NCBI GenBank assembly: GCA_023425025.1
Contig: JAFADG010000043.1
Span: forward strand, 107,307 to 171,306
Source of the DNA: Bacillota bacterium
GTDB lineage: Bacteria; Bacillota; Clostridia; Christensenellales; Aristaeellaceae
Direction: 5' to 3'
Length of the DNA stretch: 64,000 nucleotides
This document shows, in pieces, positions 50,748-59,006 of the stretch. The translations under genes and the position numbers were made by a program. The notes beneath the pieces are model-generated. The model saw only the letters and a program-made list of their open reading frames with translations, was not told the DNA's origin and made no database searches. Positions within the stretch are counted from its first letter, which is position 1; every line of letters starts with the position of its first letter.

Positions 50748-51458
50748 ATGGGGTTTTGGAGAGACTTTTCATCCGTGTTCAAAAAGAACCGGCTTACCTT
50801 TGTGGAAAAACAGCAGGAGGCGGGTAATGTGGTGTCGTTCCTCTTCAGGCTTGGCGAACCTGCGTTTTGGACGGCAGGCCAGCATGGGATTTTCACCTTT
50901 CCCGGCAAGCTAGAGGGCCGTTCCTGGAGGGCATTCAGCTTATCTTCCGCCCCTTACGAAGCGGAAGTGCGCATAACCACCCGCATCTCAGACACGCCCA
51001 GCCCGTATAAGCAAGCGCTGATGGCGCTCACGCCCGGGGATCAGATGATCATGCGCGGTCCGTTCGGCCCCTTTTTTCTGGATGGATCGAAGCGTCCCGT
51101 TGTGTTTATTGCCGGGGGAATTGGCATTACACCCTACCGGGCACTGATCGGAAACGCCGTAAGGAACAAGGGGAAAGCCCCGGCTTCAATCCATCTTATA
51201 TACGCGGACGACAGAGGCGAGTATGCCTTCCGTAACGAACTGGAGGCAATGGTTGAGCAAGATGGCTTTGTGACCACGGATTATACCACAAGCAAGGAGG
51301 TACCTGATAAAATTGCGTCCAGTATTGCCAAGTGGGGAAATGGTGCGCTTTACTATGTGTCCGGTCCCGTTGGGATGGTGTCCGCTGTGAAAAGGATGCT
51401 GCGGGACCAGGGGATCGGTGGGAAGAATATCAAAAGCGATCTGTTTATGGGGCTATAG
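50748..51458 (+). CDS. Ferredoxin-NADP reductase-like flavoprotein
   Basis: 236 aa behind GGGAGGGG. The FAD site is in WRAFSLSSAPYEAEVRIT, the phosphate loop is MRGPFGPFFLD, and the NAD(P) loop is FIAGGIGITPYRALI. The C-terminal SGPVGMVSAVKRML is also typical. There is no iron-sulfur domain, so an external electron partner is required. Confidence 0.9.
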   Translation: MGFWRDFSSVFKKNRLTFVEKQQEAGNVVSFLFRLGEPAFWTAGQHGIFTFPGKLEGRSWRAFSLSSAPYEAEVRITTRISDTPSPYKQALMALTPGDQMIMRGPFGPFFLDGSKRPVVFIAGGIGITPYRALIGNAVRNKGKAPASIHLIYADDRGEYAFRNELEAMVEQDGFVTTDYTTSKEVPDKIASSIAKWGNGALYYVSGPVGMVSAVKRMLRDQGIGGKNIKSDLFMGL

Positions 51459-51535
51459 AAGCAAAATACAGCTATGGCGGCATCTAGTTGCCTCATGTGA
51501 TCTTAGGCCCCATGCAACAAGTAAAGCAATCAATT

Positions 51536-51555
51536 GCCCGCCCTTGGTGGCGGGC
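51536..51555 (+). terminator. Weak terminator-like hairpin
   Basis: GCCCGCC-CTTGGT-GGCGGGC, then TCTGCATTTATT; the T content is low, so termination efficiency is uncertain. Confidence 0.5.
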
Positions 51556-51647
51556 TCTGCATTTATTGTATTGTTATTTGTGGTCTGTTATAATAAATGA
51601 TATGATTGTTTTTCCCACGATACTGTGGACTTGTGTAGGGAGAAAGA

Positions 51648-53312
51648 ATGAAGAAAGTTGCACCGCTTCCGTTCCGTTTTGTTTTGCAGCCCATACGAAA
51701 ATTGCGCATTGCAGCGTTTGTTTTGCAAGTTTTATCCATAGGGTTCTCATTGGCGCAGCCATTGCTTATTGGCTTGCTGCTGGACAGTATCAATGCTGCA
51801 GCTGGCGGTGCCCCTTACGAAAACGTCGTACGATTGTCCATTATACTGATCGCAATATCGTTGCTTGACTTCGCAGTGTACTACCTAAAGGATTATTATT
51901 TTGAAAAAGCTATATCGTCAGGCGTCAATCTGATGCGCGATTACATGCTGGAGCAAGCCTTGCGGCAGTCGGCGGCGCAACCCCTGAAGATCGAAAAAGG
52001 GGATGCGCTCAACCGCATTCTGAATGACAGCGATTCATATGCACATTATCTTGTCTCGGAAATTCCCGAATTTCTTGTGATTCTCTTTCGCATTATTGCT
52101 ATTTATGCCATTCTCCTGCGCTTGAATGGCTCTCTCGCCGCAACGGCGGCCGGATTATTTGCCCTATATCTCCTTTTATATTTATTTATCAACAGACGGT
52201 TACGCGTGCGGATAAGAACGGAACGGGAGCAGTATTCGGGCATGATGAACCGGGCGCAGGAGACGCTGGACGGCTACTCAACAATCAAAGTCAACGGACA
52301 GGAAACATTCTTTTCTCAGCGGTTTTCACTGACGCTCCAAAAATATTTAAACGCCCGCATCGGTGTCCAACGGTACAGTTCCCTGGGCAACGGTCTGCTG
52401 AACTTCTTTTATGCGATTATCCCCATTACCGTATTGGCTGTGGGCGCGCATCTGGTGGTCAGCGGCCGGAACACGCTGGGCACAGTCATTGCTTTTTACT
52501 CCTATACCCACTGGATTATTGAACCGGTTTATACCCTGGCGGACTTAAATCGTCTGCGCCAGCAGGCTTTGGCAGCATTGCCCCGTCTGAAGGAGATGAT
52601 CAAGGAAGCGACTGCCGGGCGGCGCGAGCCGGATGTTCCACCTATTGACTGGCTGGAGCTGAAAAATGTCTGCTTCCAATATCGCCAAGAAGTATCGGTT
52701 TTGCAAGACATATCCTTTCGGCTGGAGAAGGGGCAACGGCTGGCGATAACCGGAAGAAGTGGCATCGGCAAGACCAGCCTGGCGCACCTTCTGCTGGGGT
52801 TGAACCGGCCGGTATCCGGGGATGTCTTGATCAACGGTGTGGCGCTCGATGCGCTGGAGGAAGATGCCTACCTGCGTCAGTGCGCATATCTCCCTCAAAA
52901 TGCGTTCCTTTTTGACTCGAGCCTGGCGGAGAATATTGCCTTCCGGGAGAAGTCGGATGCCTGGCTGGATGAAGTGATCCAATTAAGCAGTCTTGGCTCA
53001 TTGGCAGATAGGCAGGAGATCTCGATCGAAGGATTGTCCGGGGGAGAAAAACAGAGGATCGGCTTGGCTAGAGCGTTTTACAGACGCCCGGCAATTTTGA
53101 TTTGTGATGAACCGACATCATCGTTGGATGAGAACATGGAGGAGTTGATAATTCAGGCCCTTGACGGATATTTAAAAGCGCATCCGTGCATCTTTATTGT
53201 CATTACACATAGAAAGCCGTTATTGGCTATCTGTGACAAGGAATTAAGATTGGAAAACGCAGGGGGATATACTTTGAAAGACCTGCATGAGCCGATTCAA
53301 AGTGATCGTTAA
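51648..53312 (+). CDS. ABC exporter, fused membrane and ATPase domains
   Basis: 554 aa half-transporter; ATG follows GGGAGAAAGA. Residues 1-320 have six membrane helices of the ABC_membrane type; 335-550 form the ATPase: ITGRSGIGKTSLAHLLLGLN (Walker A), LSGGEKQRIGLARAFY (signature) and LICDEPTSSLDEN (Walker B). It would act as a homodimer exporting a drug, lipid or peptide; no substrate can be named. No processing peptidase domain is present. Confidence 0.92.
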   Translation: MKKVAPLPFRFVLQPIRKLRIAAFVLQVLSIGFSLAQPLLIGLLLDSINAAAGGAPYENVVRLSIILIAISLLDFAVYYLKDYYFEKAISSGVNLMRDYMLEQALRQSAAQPLKIEKGDALNRILNDSDSYAHYLVSEIPEFLVILFRIIAIYAILLRLNGSLAATAAGLFALYLLLYLFINRRLRVRIRTEREQYSGMMNRAQETLDGYSTIKVNGQETFFSQRFSLTLQKYLNARIGVQRYSSLGNGLLNFFYAIIPITVLAVGAHLVVSGRNTLGTVIAFYSYTHWIIEPVYTLADLNRLRQQALAALPRLKEMIKEATAGRREPDVPPIDWLELKNVCFQYRQEVSVLQDISFRLEKGQRLAITGRSGIGKTSLAHLLLGLNRPVSGDVLINGVALDALEEDAYLRQCAYLPQNAFLFDSSLAENIAFREKSDAWLDEVIQLSSLGSLADRQEISIEGLSGGEKQRIGLARAFYRRPAILICDEPTSSLDENMEELIIQALDGYLKAHPCIFIVITHRKPLLAICDKELRLENAGGYTLKDLHEPIQSDR

Positions 53313-53372
53313 TAATGTAGATCCCGCCCTCGAAATCCGGTGCGGTTTCTTATATGGTCGGCACACACTCTC

Positions 53373-53700
53373 GCACACCCCTTTGACATTTCAACACAGA
53401 AAAGGCCCTGAAAATTACCCTTATCGAAGCAACGTCATCAATAGTCAGAAGCATATTTTGCATGGACATGGAACTGAAACTGCAGAGAAAAGCGTATTTT
53501 ACACAGAGCCTTCTCTCGTGTTGCGCCAAAAACAAGGAGGCCGCCAGATTGATGGTGGCTTTCATTGTATCACCTTTGCGTGATTAGGTGGCGTTCCCGG
53601 CGGGATTCAAACTATCATGTGATGGGGAATTGAGGTTGGTTTCGATGAGACAAGTTTTCTCCTTTATCGATTGGCTGTGAATGCAGGATAATAGGCAATT
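53373..53700. repeat. Degenerate dispersed repeat, copy A
   Basis: About 330 bp that align end-to-end with copy B at 58570-58905. Shared stretches include GCACACCCCTTTG at the left, GGCTTTCATTGTATCAC, then TGATTAGGTGGC and TTCCCGGCGGGATTC, and GAATGCAGGATAATAGG at the right. The gene-free interval 53313-53726 is essentially this repeat. A short minus-strand frame inside it is shared with copy B at the protein level but is broken there. Confidence 0.8.
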
Positions 53701-53726
53701 CTACGTGTTATCCTTTGTCCATGGTG

Positions 53727-54176
53727 TTATTCAACAATAATCCTGTGGCCAGTAAACATATTCCACACATCGAACATTTCACTTCTATGTTCACTTGCCC
53801 ATGCTAGCAGTTCCTCTTCATCTTCTTTTTCTATGCTGGTTTTAATGGGCTGAAGAGTTTCCAGACTGTATAAGCCTGTGCCTTTGCCTCTGATGATGAT
53901 TTTGAAATGAGGTTTGTTATGCTCCATTGTGGAGCTTCTGATTATGAATGTTATCGTATTTTTTATTCGCCTGCTTGTCTCTTCCAGCCAGTCACCGGGC
54001 AAAAGGCGCCGATATGATAAGACATACTTTTGGGGCATACAATCATCTCTATAGCATTCATCAAGCTCATATATTGATATAATGAGTTGTTTCAACAGAA
54101 GATCACATTCTTCTTGCAGATTACCATATAACATGGTTTTTATTGATTTTATAAACCCCAAAATAGTCACGTCCAA
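53727..54176 (-). CDS. Hypothetical protein with a DUF4160-like C-terminus
   Basis: 149 aa, no signal or membrane segment. The last 70 residues (KPHFKIIIRGKGTGLYSLET, then LLAWASEHRSEMFDVWNMFT) resemble DUF4160, a small domain often found in possible toxin-antitoxin pairs; here it follows an 85-residue helical part I do not recognise. No partner gene adjoins it. It sits just inside the repeat that flanks the sugar-transport operon. Confidence 0.55.
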   Translation of the reverse strand: MDVTILGFIKSIKTMLYGNLQEECDLLLKQLIISIYELDECYRDDCMPQKYVLSYRRLLPGDWLEETSRRIKNTITFIIRSSTMEHNKPHFKIIIRGKGTGLYSLETLQPIKTSIEKEDEEELLAWASEHRSEMFDVWNMFTGHRIIVE

Positions 54177-54372
54177 TCTAAAATATTATTCGACTAACAA
54201 GAAAAAGTCATAAGAGGAGCAGACTCGCGGCAAGGGCACTTTACATGTTACCCAGACATTGCAGCAACCTTCAAAAATGTAGAAACGACTACTACTTCGA
54301 TAGAATGCAATCTTAGGGAGGTACTATAGTCAAGCATCTTATTGATAAAAGCCATTTTGCGCGAGAAAGAAA

Positions 54373-55206
54373 CTACCCCTTGACTGCACCAATTGAAATA
54401 CCTTTAACGAAGTAACGCTGCAAACAGAGGAAGAGCACAATCACGGGCACTGCAGAAAGGGAAGCCCCCGCCATTTGCGGTCCAATTGTTGAAACGCCGT
54501 CTGCAAGACCGATGAGGTAGCTAAGAGCCAAGGGAATCGTTCGATTGGCCTTGCTAGTGAGCATGATATTCTGCCAGATAAAATCGTTCCAATTGCTGAT
54601 AAAAGTAAAGATCGCAAGTGCACCGAACACAGGCTTTGATAGGGGTACAATGATCTTTGTAAAGATTCTGATCTCTCCGCAGCCGTCAATAACGGCAGCC
54701 TCAATCATCTCATCCATCAAGGAACTCATATACTGCTTGCAGAGAAAAATGCCATAGGCAGCGTTCACACTGGTCAGAACAACGCCCATAGGTTTGTTCA
54801 CTAGGCTCAGGGAATTGGCAACGACAAAATTAGGCACCATTAACAGCTGCCTTGGCAGCATCATAGTAGTCATCAACACTGCAAACAAAAGTCGCTTTCC
54901 AGCAAACCTCTTTTTTGCAAATACATAGCCGCCCAGCGCGGAGATGAATACGGTGATCAGTACAGTCATGCCGGTGATGAAAAGGCTTGTTTCAAACGCC
55001 CTGAACATGTCCACCTTTTTAAAAACGGTGAAGTAATTGTTAAGGCTCAGGTTGGTAAAGGGATTCATGTCCATGGGCACAATGAAAAACGCCATGCTAG
55101 GCTTGAAGCTGCCCGCAATCATCAAATAAAACGGCAGAAGGCTTAGCACCATCAAAATCAACAAGAGCACGAGCGAAAATGTCAGTTTTCTTTTGCGCCG
55201 AAGCAT
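54373..55206 (-). CDS. Sugar ABC permease (MalG type)
   Basis: 277 aa, six helices, starting MLRRKRKLTFSLVLLLILMV. The EAA loop is EAAVIDGCGEIRIFTKIIVP (about 170-189), the contact with the ATPase. It pairs with the adjacent MalF-type permease. As usual for this family in Clostridia, no ATPase gene is in the operon, so a shared MsmK-like ATPase elsewhere is likely. Confidence 0.92.
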   Translation of the reverse strand: MLRRKRKLTFSLVLLLILMVLSLLPFYLMIAGSFKPSMAFFIVPMDMNPFTNLSLNNYFTVFKKVDMFRAFETSLFITGMTVLITVFISALGGYVFAKKRFAGKRLLFAVLMTTMMLPRQLLMVPNFVVANSLSLVNKPMGVVLTSVNAAYGIFLCKQYMSSLMDEMIEAAVIDGCGEIRIFTKIIVPLSKPVFGALAIFTFISNWNDFIWQNIMLTSKANRTIPLALSYLIGLADGVSTIGPQMAGASLSAVPVIVLFLCLQRYFVKGISIGAVKG

Positions 55207-55222
55207 GCGGGTTCCACCTCTT

Positions 55223-56128
55223 TCAATACTGCTCGCTGGAATTGGTCACGTGATACTGGAAAAGTACCAATACTGCAATGATCGCGAACAATATGATCCC
55301 CATGGCGGACGCATATCCATATCGGCCAAACTCAAATGCGTTCCTATAGACCAAGTACAGCATTGTGGTGGTTTTATAGTTGGGGCCGCCGCCTGTAAGC
55401 AAATAGGGGACAACAAATACCTGAAGGTTCGCAATAATCGCTGTGATACTTACAAATGTCAGTGTGGGCCGAATCAGCGGCAGCGTGACGGTAAAGAATT
55501 GTCTTGCCCGTGTGGCACCCTCCAATTCCGCCACCTCATAATAATCCCTGGGGATGCTGTCCATGGCCGCTGAGAACAGGATAATAGGCTGGGAGATAGA
55601 AAAGGTCATCACCAATACCGAGACCAACGGGATCACCAGATCGCCCCTGCCAAACCAGTCCATTCGCGGCAAGCCCAGCACATCCGTCAAAGAAGCGGAG
55701 AGGCCGTATCCGGGATTGAACATGAATTTCCAGGCTATTGCCAGCGCTACCTGACTGACGATGGATGTGATATAAAACACCATCTTGGCGGAGCGCTGCA
55801 AATGCTTGGATCTGTCCTGTATGGTCCTGGCGATCCATAGGGATACGATCACAGTCCCGGGGATAATGATCGCGCACATCTTCAGCGTGGCCACGATGGC
55901 GTCCAAAAACATAGCATTGCCGAACAGCTCTGCAAAATTTGAAAAGCCGACATAAATACTGGATTTATAGGTTACATTGAAGAGTGACATCACAAAACCG
56001 TAAACAAAAGGATAGACGGTGAACACCAGTAAAAACGCAAGCCATGGCAGCAGAAACAGATAGCAGACGATATTGTTTTTGATCTTTTTCTTTCGTCCGG
56101 TTTTTGAAGACAACTGGGGGACAATCAT
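55223..56128 (-). CDS. Sugar ABC permease (MalF/UgpA type)
   Basis: 301 aa from MIVPQLSSKTGRKKKIKNNI; the in-frame ATG 15 codons earlier lies within the intercistronic hairpin and is unlikely. Six helices; EAA loop in YYEVAELEGATRARQFFTVT. FLLPWLAFLLVFTVYPFVYG is the first helix. Partner of the MalG-type permease that follows by 16 bp. Confidence 0.92.
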   Translation of the reverse strand: MIVPQLSSKTGRKKKIKNNIVCYLFLLPWLAFLLVFTVYPFVYGFVMSLFNVTYKSSIYVGFSNFAELFGNAMFLDAIVATLKMCAIIIPGTVIVSLWIARTIQDRSKHLQRSAKMVFYITSIVSQVALAIAWKFMFNPGYGLSASLTDVLGLPRMDWFGRGDLVIPLVSVLVMTFSISQPIILFSAAMDSIPRDYYEVAELEGATRARQFFTVTLPLIRPTLTFVSITAIIANLQVFVVPYLLTGGGPNYKTTTMLYLVYRNAFEFGRYGYASAMGIILFAIIAVLVLFQYHVTNSSEQY

Positions 56129-56155
56129 AACATAGTCATCCTTTCCATGAACCGG

Positions 56156-56190
56156 AAACGGATAAGAGATCACTTATCTCTTATCCGTTT
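56156..56190 (-). repeat. Intercistronic hairpin after the sugar-binding protein gene
   Basis: A perfect 15-bp stem, AAACGGATAAGAGAT/ATCTCTTATCCGTTT, with a 5-nt loop. It lacks a T-run and probably stabilises the binding-protein mRNA. Confidence 0.85.
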
Positions 56191-56214
56191 CATCACCTTT
56201 CCATTGTGATAACG

Positions 56215-57549
56215 CTACCTGGCGGACAGTATTTTATCCACATTCGTCTTGAAAGAATCCATGGCTTCCTGCGGCGTTTTGGTACCGGCATAAACCGCCT
56301 GCATCTCCGGATAGAAACAGGTTCTGACCTGCGGCCAGTAGCTTTCCAAAATACCGAAGGATGAGTTACTGTATTTCCCCGACCATTCGGCACGGATGAC
56401 AACTTCCCTTGCAATGAGTTCATCTTCGTTTTCATATTTAAGCCCAATATCCCGCACCGGCGTATAGGTGGGGGTGTAATTCCAGATTGCCAGTGCCATC
56501 TCCGGCGTATCCATGAACGTCCTCACAAACGCCTTTGCGGCGGCAATGGTATCCACGTCACCGCTGTTGGTGAACACTGCGAAACAATTTGCGCCCCAGG
56601 ATGCGCTGTTCATGCCAGGCTTTCCGTCCACGGTAGGCACCGCATAATCCCTGATCTCGGGAACACGGTCAAGCAAGCCCTCATCAAAGTTTTGCTTCAT
56701 CTGGATCATCGTATTGGCAGCCGGTGAATTGAAACATAGTACAGCCTTCTCACTGAGGAAGAAGGTGGTATCAGCTTCGAGGCTCCCCGCTCCCGGTACA
56801 CAGTATCCGTTATCGTTGATCTTCTTGAGCATCTCCACAATCTCTACGCATTCAGGGCTGTTGGCAAGGCACTCGGTTCCGTCACTGCTGATAATCTGGC
56901 CACCGTTACATAGCATCAGCGTATACATGATATCGTCACTGGTTTGTGAGCCGGCGTACAGCGTAGTACCATAGATCCCCTTATCCTTCCCCGCAATTGC
57001 CGCTGCCTCGATGAAGTGGTACAGATCATCAAACGTCCAGCTTTCACGGTCTTCCGGGAGCAGGTCGTATACCCCCAATTCCTTAGCCAGCGTCACGTTT
57101 ACCGAGAGGGCGGAGCAGGCAATGGTGGATGCAGGCACCAGGTAATGCTTGCCGTCTATCTGACCGATGGACAGTACCGCCTCGTACCAGTCGCTGAAGC
57201 CGGCCACCACATCGGATACATCCTCTACAAGCCCTGTGGCAGGCAACTTTGACGTGCGGGCTGTTCCGTCCAGAAATACGTCGGGTGTTGTGCCAGTGCT
57301 CATGGCGATCTCAAGCTTTTCTGTTACACCCTCCCAGGTAAGTAACTGGTATTCCACCTCAACGTTCGGGTAGAGTTCAGCGAATTGGGGCAGTAGTATT
57401 TTTTCCAAATCTTCTTCCATGGAGTTGGTCAATGGCGTAGACCAGACTGTTATGGACGCTTTGAGGTTCTTCTCTGTAGCTGTGGCAGGCAATCCAACAG
57501 TCAAGAGTATCATTAGTGACAGGGCGAAAGCGATCGATTTTCTGATCAT
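56215..57549 (-). CDS. Sugar ABC substrate-binding protein (family 1)
   Basis: 444 aa. The signal peptide (MIRKSIAFALSLMILLTVGL) ends near PATA-TEK with no lipobox Cys. The mature part has LPQFAELYPNVEVEYQLLTW and GTTPDVFLDGTARTSKLPAT, typical of family 1 carbohydrate-binding proteins. C-terminal GTKTPQEAMDSFKTNVDKIL is also usual. Which sugar is bound is not evident. Confidence 0.9.
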   Translation of the reverse strand: MIRKSIAFALSLMILLTVGLPATATEKNLKASITVWSTPLTNSMEEDLEKILLPQFAELYPNVEVEYQLLTWEGVTEKLEIAMSTGTTPDVFLDGTARTSKLPATGLVEDVSDVVAGFSDWYEAVLSIGQIDGKHYLVPASTIACSALSVNVTLAKELGVYDLLPEDRESWTFDDLYHFIEAAAIAGKDKGIYGTTLYAGSQTSDDIMYTLMLCNGGQIISSDGTECLANSPECVEIVEMLKKINDNGYCVPGAGSLEADTTFFLSEKAVLCFNSPAANTMIQMKQNFDEGLLDRVPEIRDYAVPTVDGKPGMNSASWGANCFAVFTNSGDVDTIAAAKAFVRTFMDTPEMALAIWNYTPTYTPVRDIGLKYENEDELIAREVVIRAEWSGKYSNSSFGILESYWPQVRTCFYPEMQAVYAGTKTPQEAMDSFKTNVDKILSAR

Positions 57550-57671
57550 TCTTCTCCTCCATTTTCTGGCATGTCACAAAGGACAAACGCAAGACAGTAG
57601 CGATTGTACAAAGAGACATATAGGTTCAATTCATCATCCTTTCTGTACCATTTTATCTCCATTTTTTAGCA

Positions 57672-57698
57672 ACAACTTTATTATATAAATAAAGTTGT
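57672..57698. promoter_or_regulatory. Candidate operator of the GntR-type regulator
   Basis: ACAACTTTATT and AATAAAGTTGT form an 11-bp perfect dyad around ATATA. It overlaps the -10 region of the sugar-operon promoter, so a bound dimer would block it. Confidence 0.7.
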
Positions 57699-57709
57699 CA
57701 GTTTGTCAA
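57680..57709 (-). promoter_or_regulatory. Sigma-A promoter of the sugar ABC operon
   Basis: Minus strand TTGACA (57704-57709) and TATAAT (57680-57685), 18 bp apart; a TATATA alternative gives 16 bp. Confidence 0.75.
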
Positions 57710-57789
57710 TAAAAAGGAAGCACAAAAAGAAGGAGAAAACGATAGGGATCGAATCTGCTATTTGCATGTGAAATAGAAAAGGATTTATG

Positions 57790-57813
57790 AAAAAGCCAAG
57801 CTTTGCGCTTGGC
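57790..57813 (-). terminator. Terminator of the regulator gene
   Basis: Minus strand GCCAAGC-GCAAA-GCTTGGC then TTTTTC, placed 23 nt after the regulator stop and before the sugar-operon promoter. Confidence 0.87.
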
Positions 57814-57836
57814 CCGACATTTACACTATGTGTTTC

Positions 57837-58460
57837 TTACCCTTTTCTTAAAAATGCATCAACAGCGTCTGGGCTGCTTACATTCCCGACAAACATTAAT
57901 ATATCCCTCTCTTCCAAGGCAGCATAGGGACCAGGGGATAAAACGATATGATCGCCACGGCGTATGGCGATTACCGTAGCGCCTGTTTGTTGCCAGAACT
58001 TTAGTTCCTGAAGGTTCTTACCAACCTGGGGGCAGCCTTCCGGTATTACTGCTTCATAGTTTGGAAAAGGGGTAGTAGTGGAAAACCGCTCATTGATTCG
58101 GATGATAGACCCTGCCACATCCGCAATCTGCTTGTTCAGATCTGCTTGCTTAGAAAGCAATTGCTGAAGCTCGTTTTGCTGGGAACGAATATCGTTTTGT
58201 GATCCGAATCTCTCCACATACTTGCGTGCTTTTTCGCAGGAAAGAATCACAGCGCCGCTATTGTGCTGAATTTCAACAATCTCCATATCTGAAAGCAGTT
58301 TCATCGCCCGCCGGATAGTTTCCGGTGAAACACCATATTCCGAGGCCATTACAGATCGGCCATATACCTTCGTATTTTCTTTAAGTTCGCCCTTTGTGAT
58401 GCGTAAAGCAACGTCCAGCGCAATTTGGGAGTAAACGGGGGCAACCAGAGAAGTTGTCAC
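57837..58460 (-). CDS. GntR-type regulator with a C-terminal RCK_C (TrkA-C) domain
   Basis: 207 aa. Residues 1-70 are a GntR winged helix (VYSQIALDVALRITKGELKE, EYGVSPETIRRAMKLLSDME). A coiled coil (about 88-122, NELQQLLSKQADLNKQIADV) leads into an RCK_C domain (about 130-205, GATVIAIRRGDHIVLSPGPY). RCK_C domains bind small ligands such as cyclic di-AMP in potassium channels and transporters. Coupling it to a GntR head suggests ligand control of the downstream sugar operon; the ligand is inference. Confidence 0.85.
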   Translation of the reverse strand: MTTSLVAPVYSQIALDVALRITKGELKENTKVYGRSVMASEYGVSPETIRRAMKLLSDMEIVEIQHNSGAVILSCEKARKYVERFGSQNDIRSQQNELQQLLSKQADLNKQIADVAGSIIRINERFSTTTPFPNYEAVIPEGCPQVGKNLQELKFWQQTGATVIAIRRGDHIVLSPGPYAALEERDILMFVGNVSSPDAVDAFLRKG

Positions 58461-58497
58461 ATTATCGCATCCTTACTGGGAATTTTTCCATAATAAC

Positions 58498-58526
58498 ATT
58501 ATATCAACGAATCGAAGAAAGAGCAA
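58498..58526 (-). promoter_or_regulatory. Probable promoter of the GntR/RCK_C regulator
   Basis: Minus strand TTGCTC (58521-58526), 17-bp spacer, TATAAT (58498-58503), about 40 nt before the start codon. Confidence 0.65.
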
Positions 58527-58569
58527 TGATGTCAGGTGCAACACCCTCATGATTCCGATGCAACACCCT

Positions 58570-58905
58570 GCACACCCCTTTGGCGCCTTAGAACAGAAAA
58601 TGCCTTGATAATCACCTTTATAAAAGGAAAGGTAGCGACAATCTGAAATATATTTTGCATGAACCCGGCACATAAACTGCGAAAAAACACTTATTCTATA
58701 TACAACAAGCTCATATATGACTCCAAAAACACGAAAATCGCCAAATTGATGGCGGCTTTCATTGTATCACTTTTTGAGTGATTAGGTGGCATTCCCGGCG
58801 GGATTCGAACCTATCATGTGATGGGCAATTGAGGTCGGTCATCTAAAATGCGCAACAGGTTTTTGCCCTTACCGAGCAGTTCTGAATGCAGGATAATAGG
58901 AAATT
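58570..58905. repeat. Degenerate dispersed repeat, copy B
   Basis: Counterpart of copy A at 53373-53700 in the same orientation. Within it, 58785-58811 read on the minus strand as GGTTCGAATCCCGCCGGGAA then TGCCACC, which looks like the T-loop and 3' end of a tRNA; no tRNA body precedes it. This repeat fills most of the gap between the regulator and the recombinase genes. Confidence 0.8.
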
Positions 58906-59006
58906 ATCGATAGAAGAATGTTCTGAATATTTCAAGGCACTAAAGTGGTCTGGGGGCAACTTTGATGCTACAATACGGAAGAAACAGAATACAAAGGAGA
59001 TTTAAT

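Noticed and set aside
53350..53565. 71-codon minus-strand frame in repeat copy A
   Set aside because: It lies within a degenerate repeat and the matching frame in copy B has an internal stop; at most it is a decayed gene fragment.
58785..58811. A tRNA gene on the minus strand
   Set aside because: Only the T-loop and 3' end look like tRNA; the T-stem 5' strand does not pair and no D-arm or anticodon arm precedes it.
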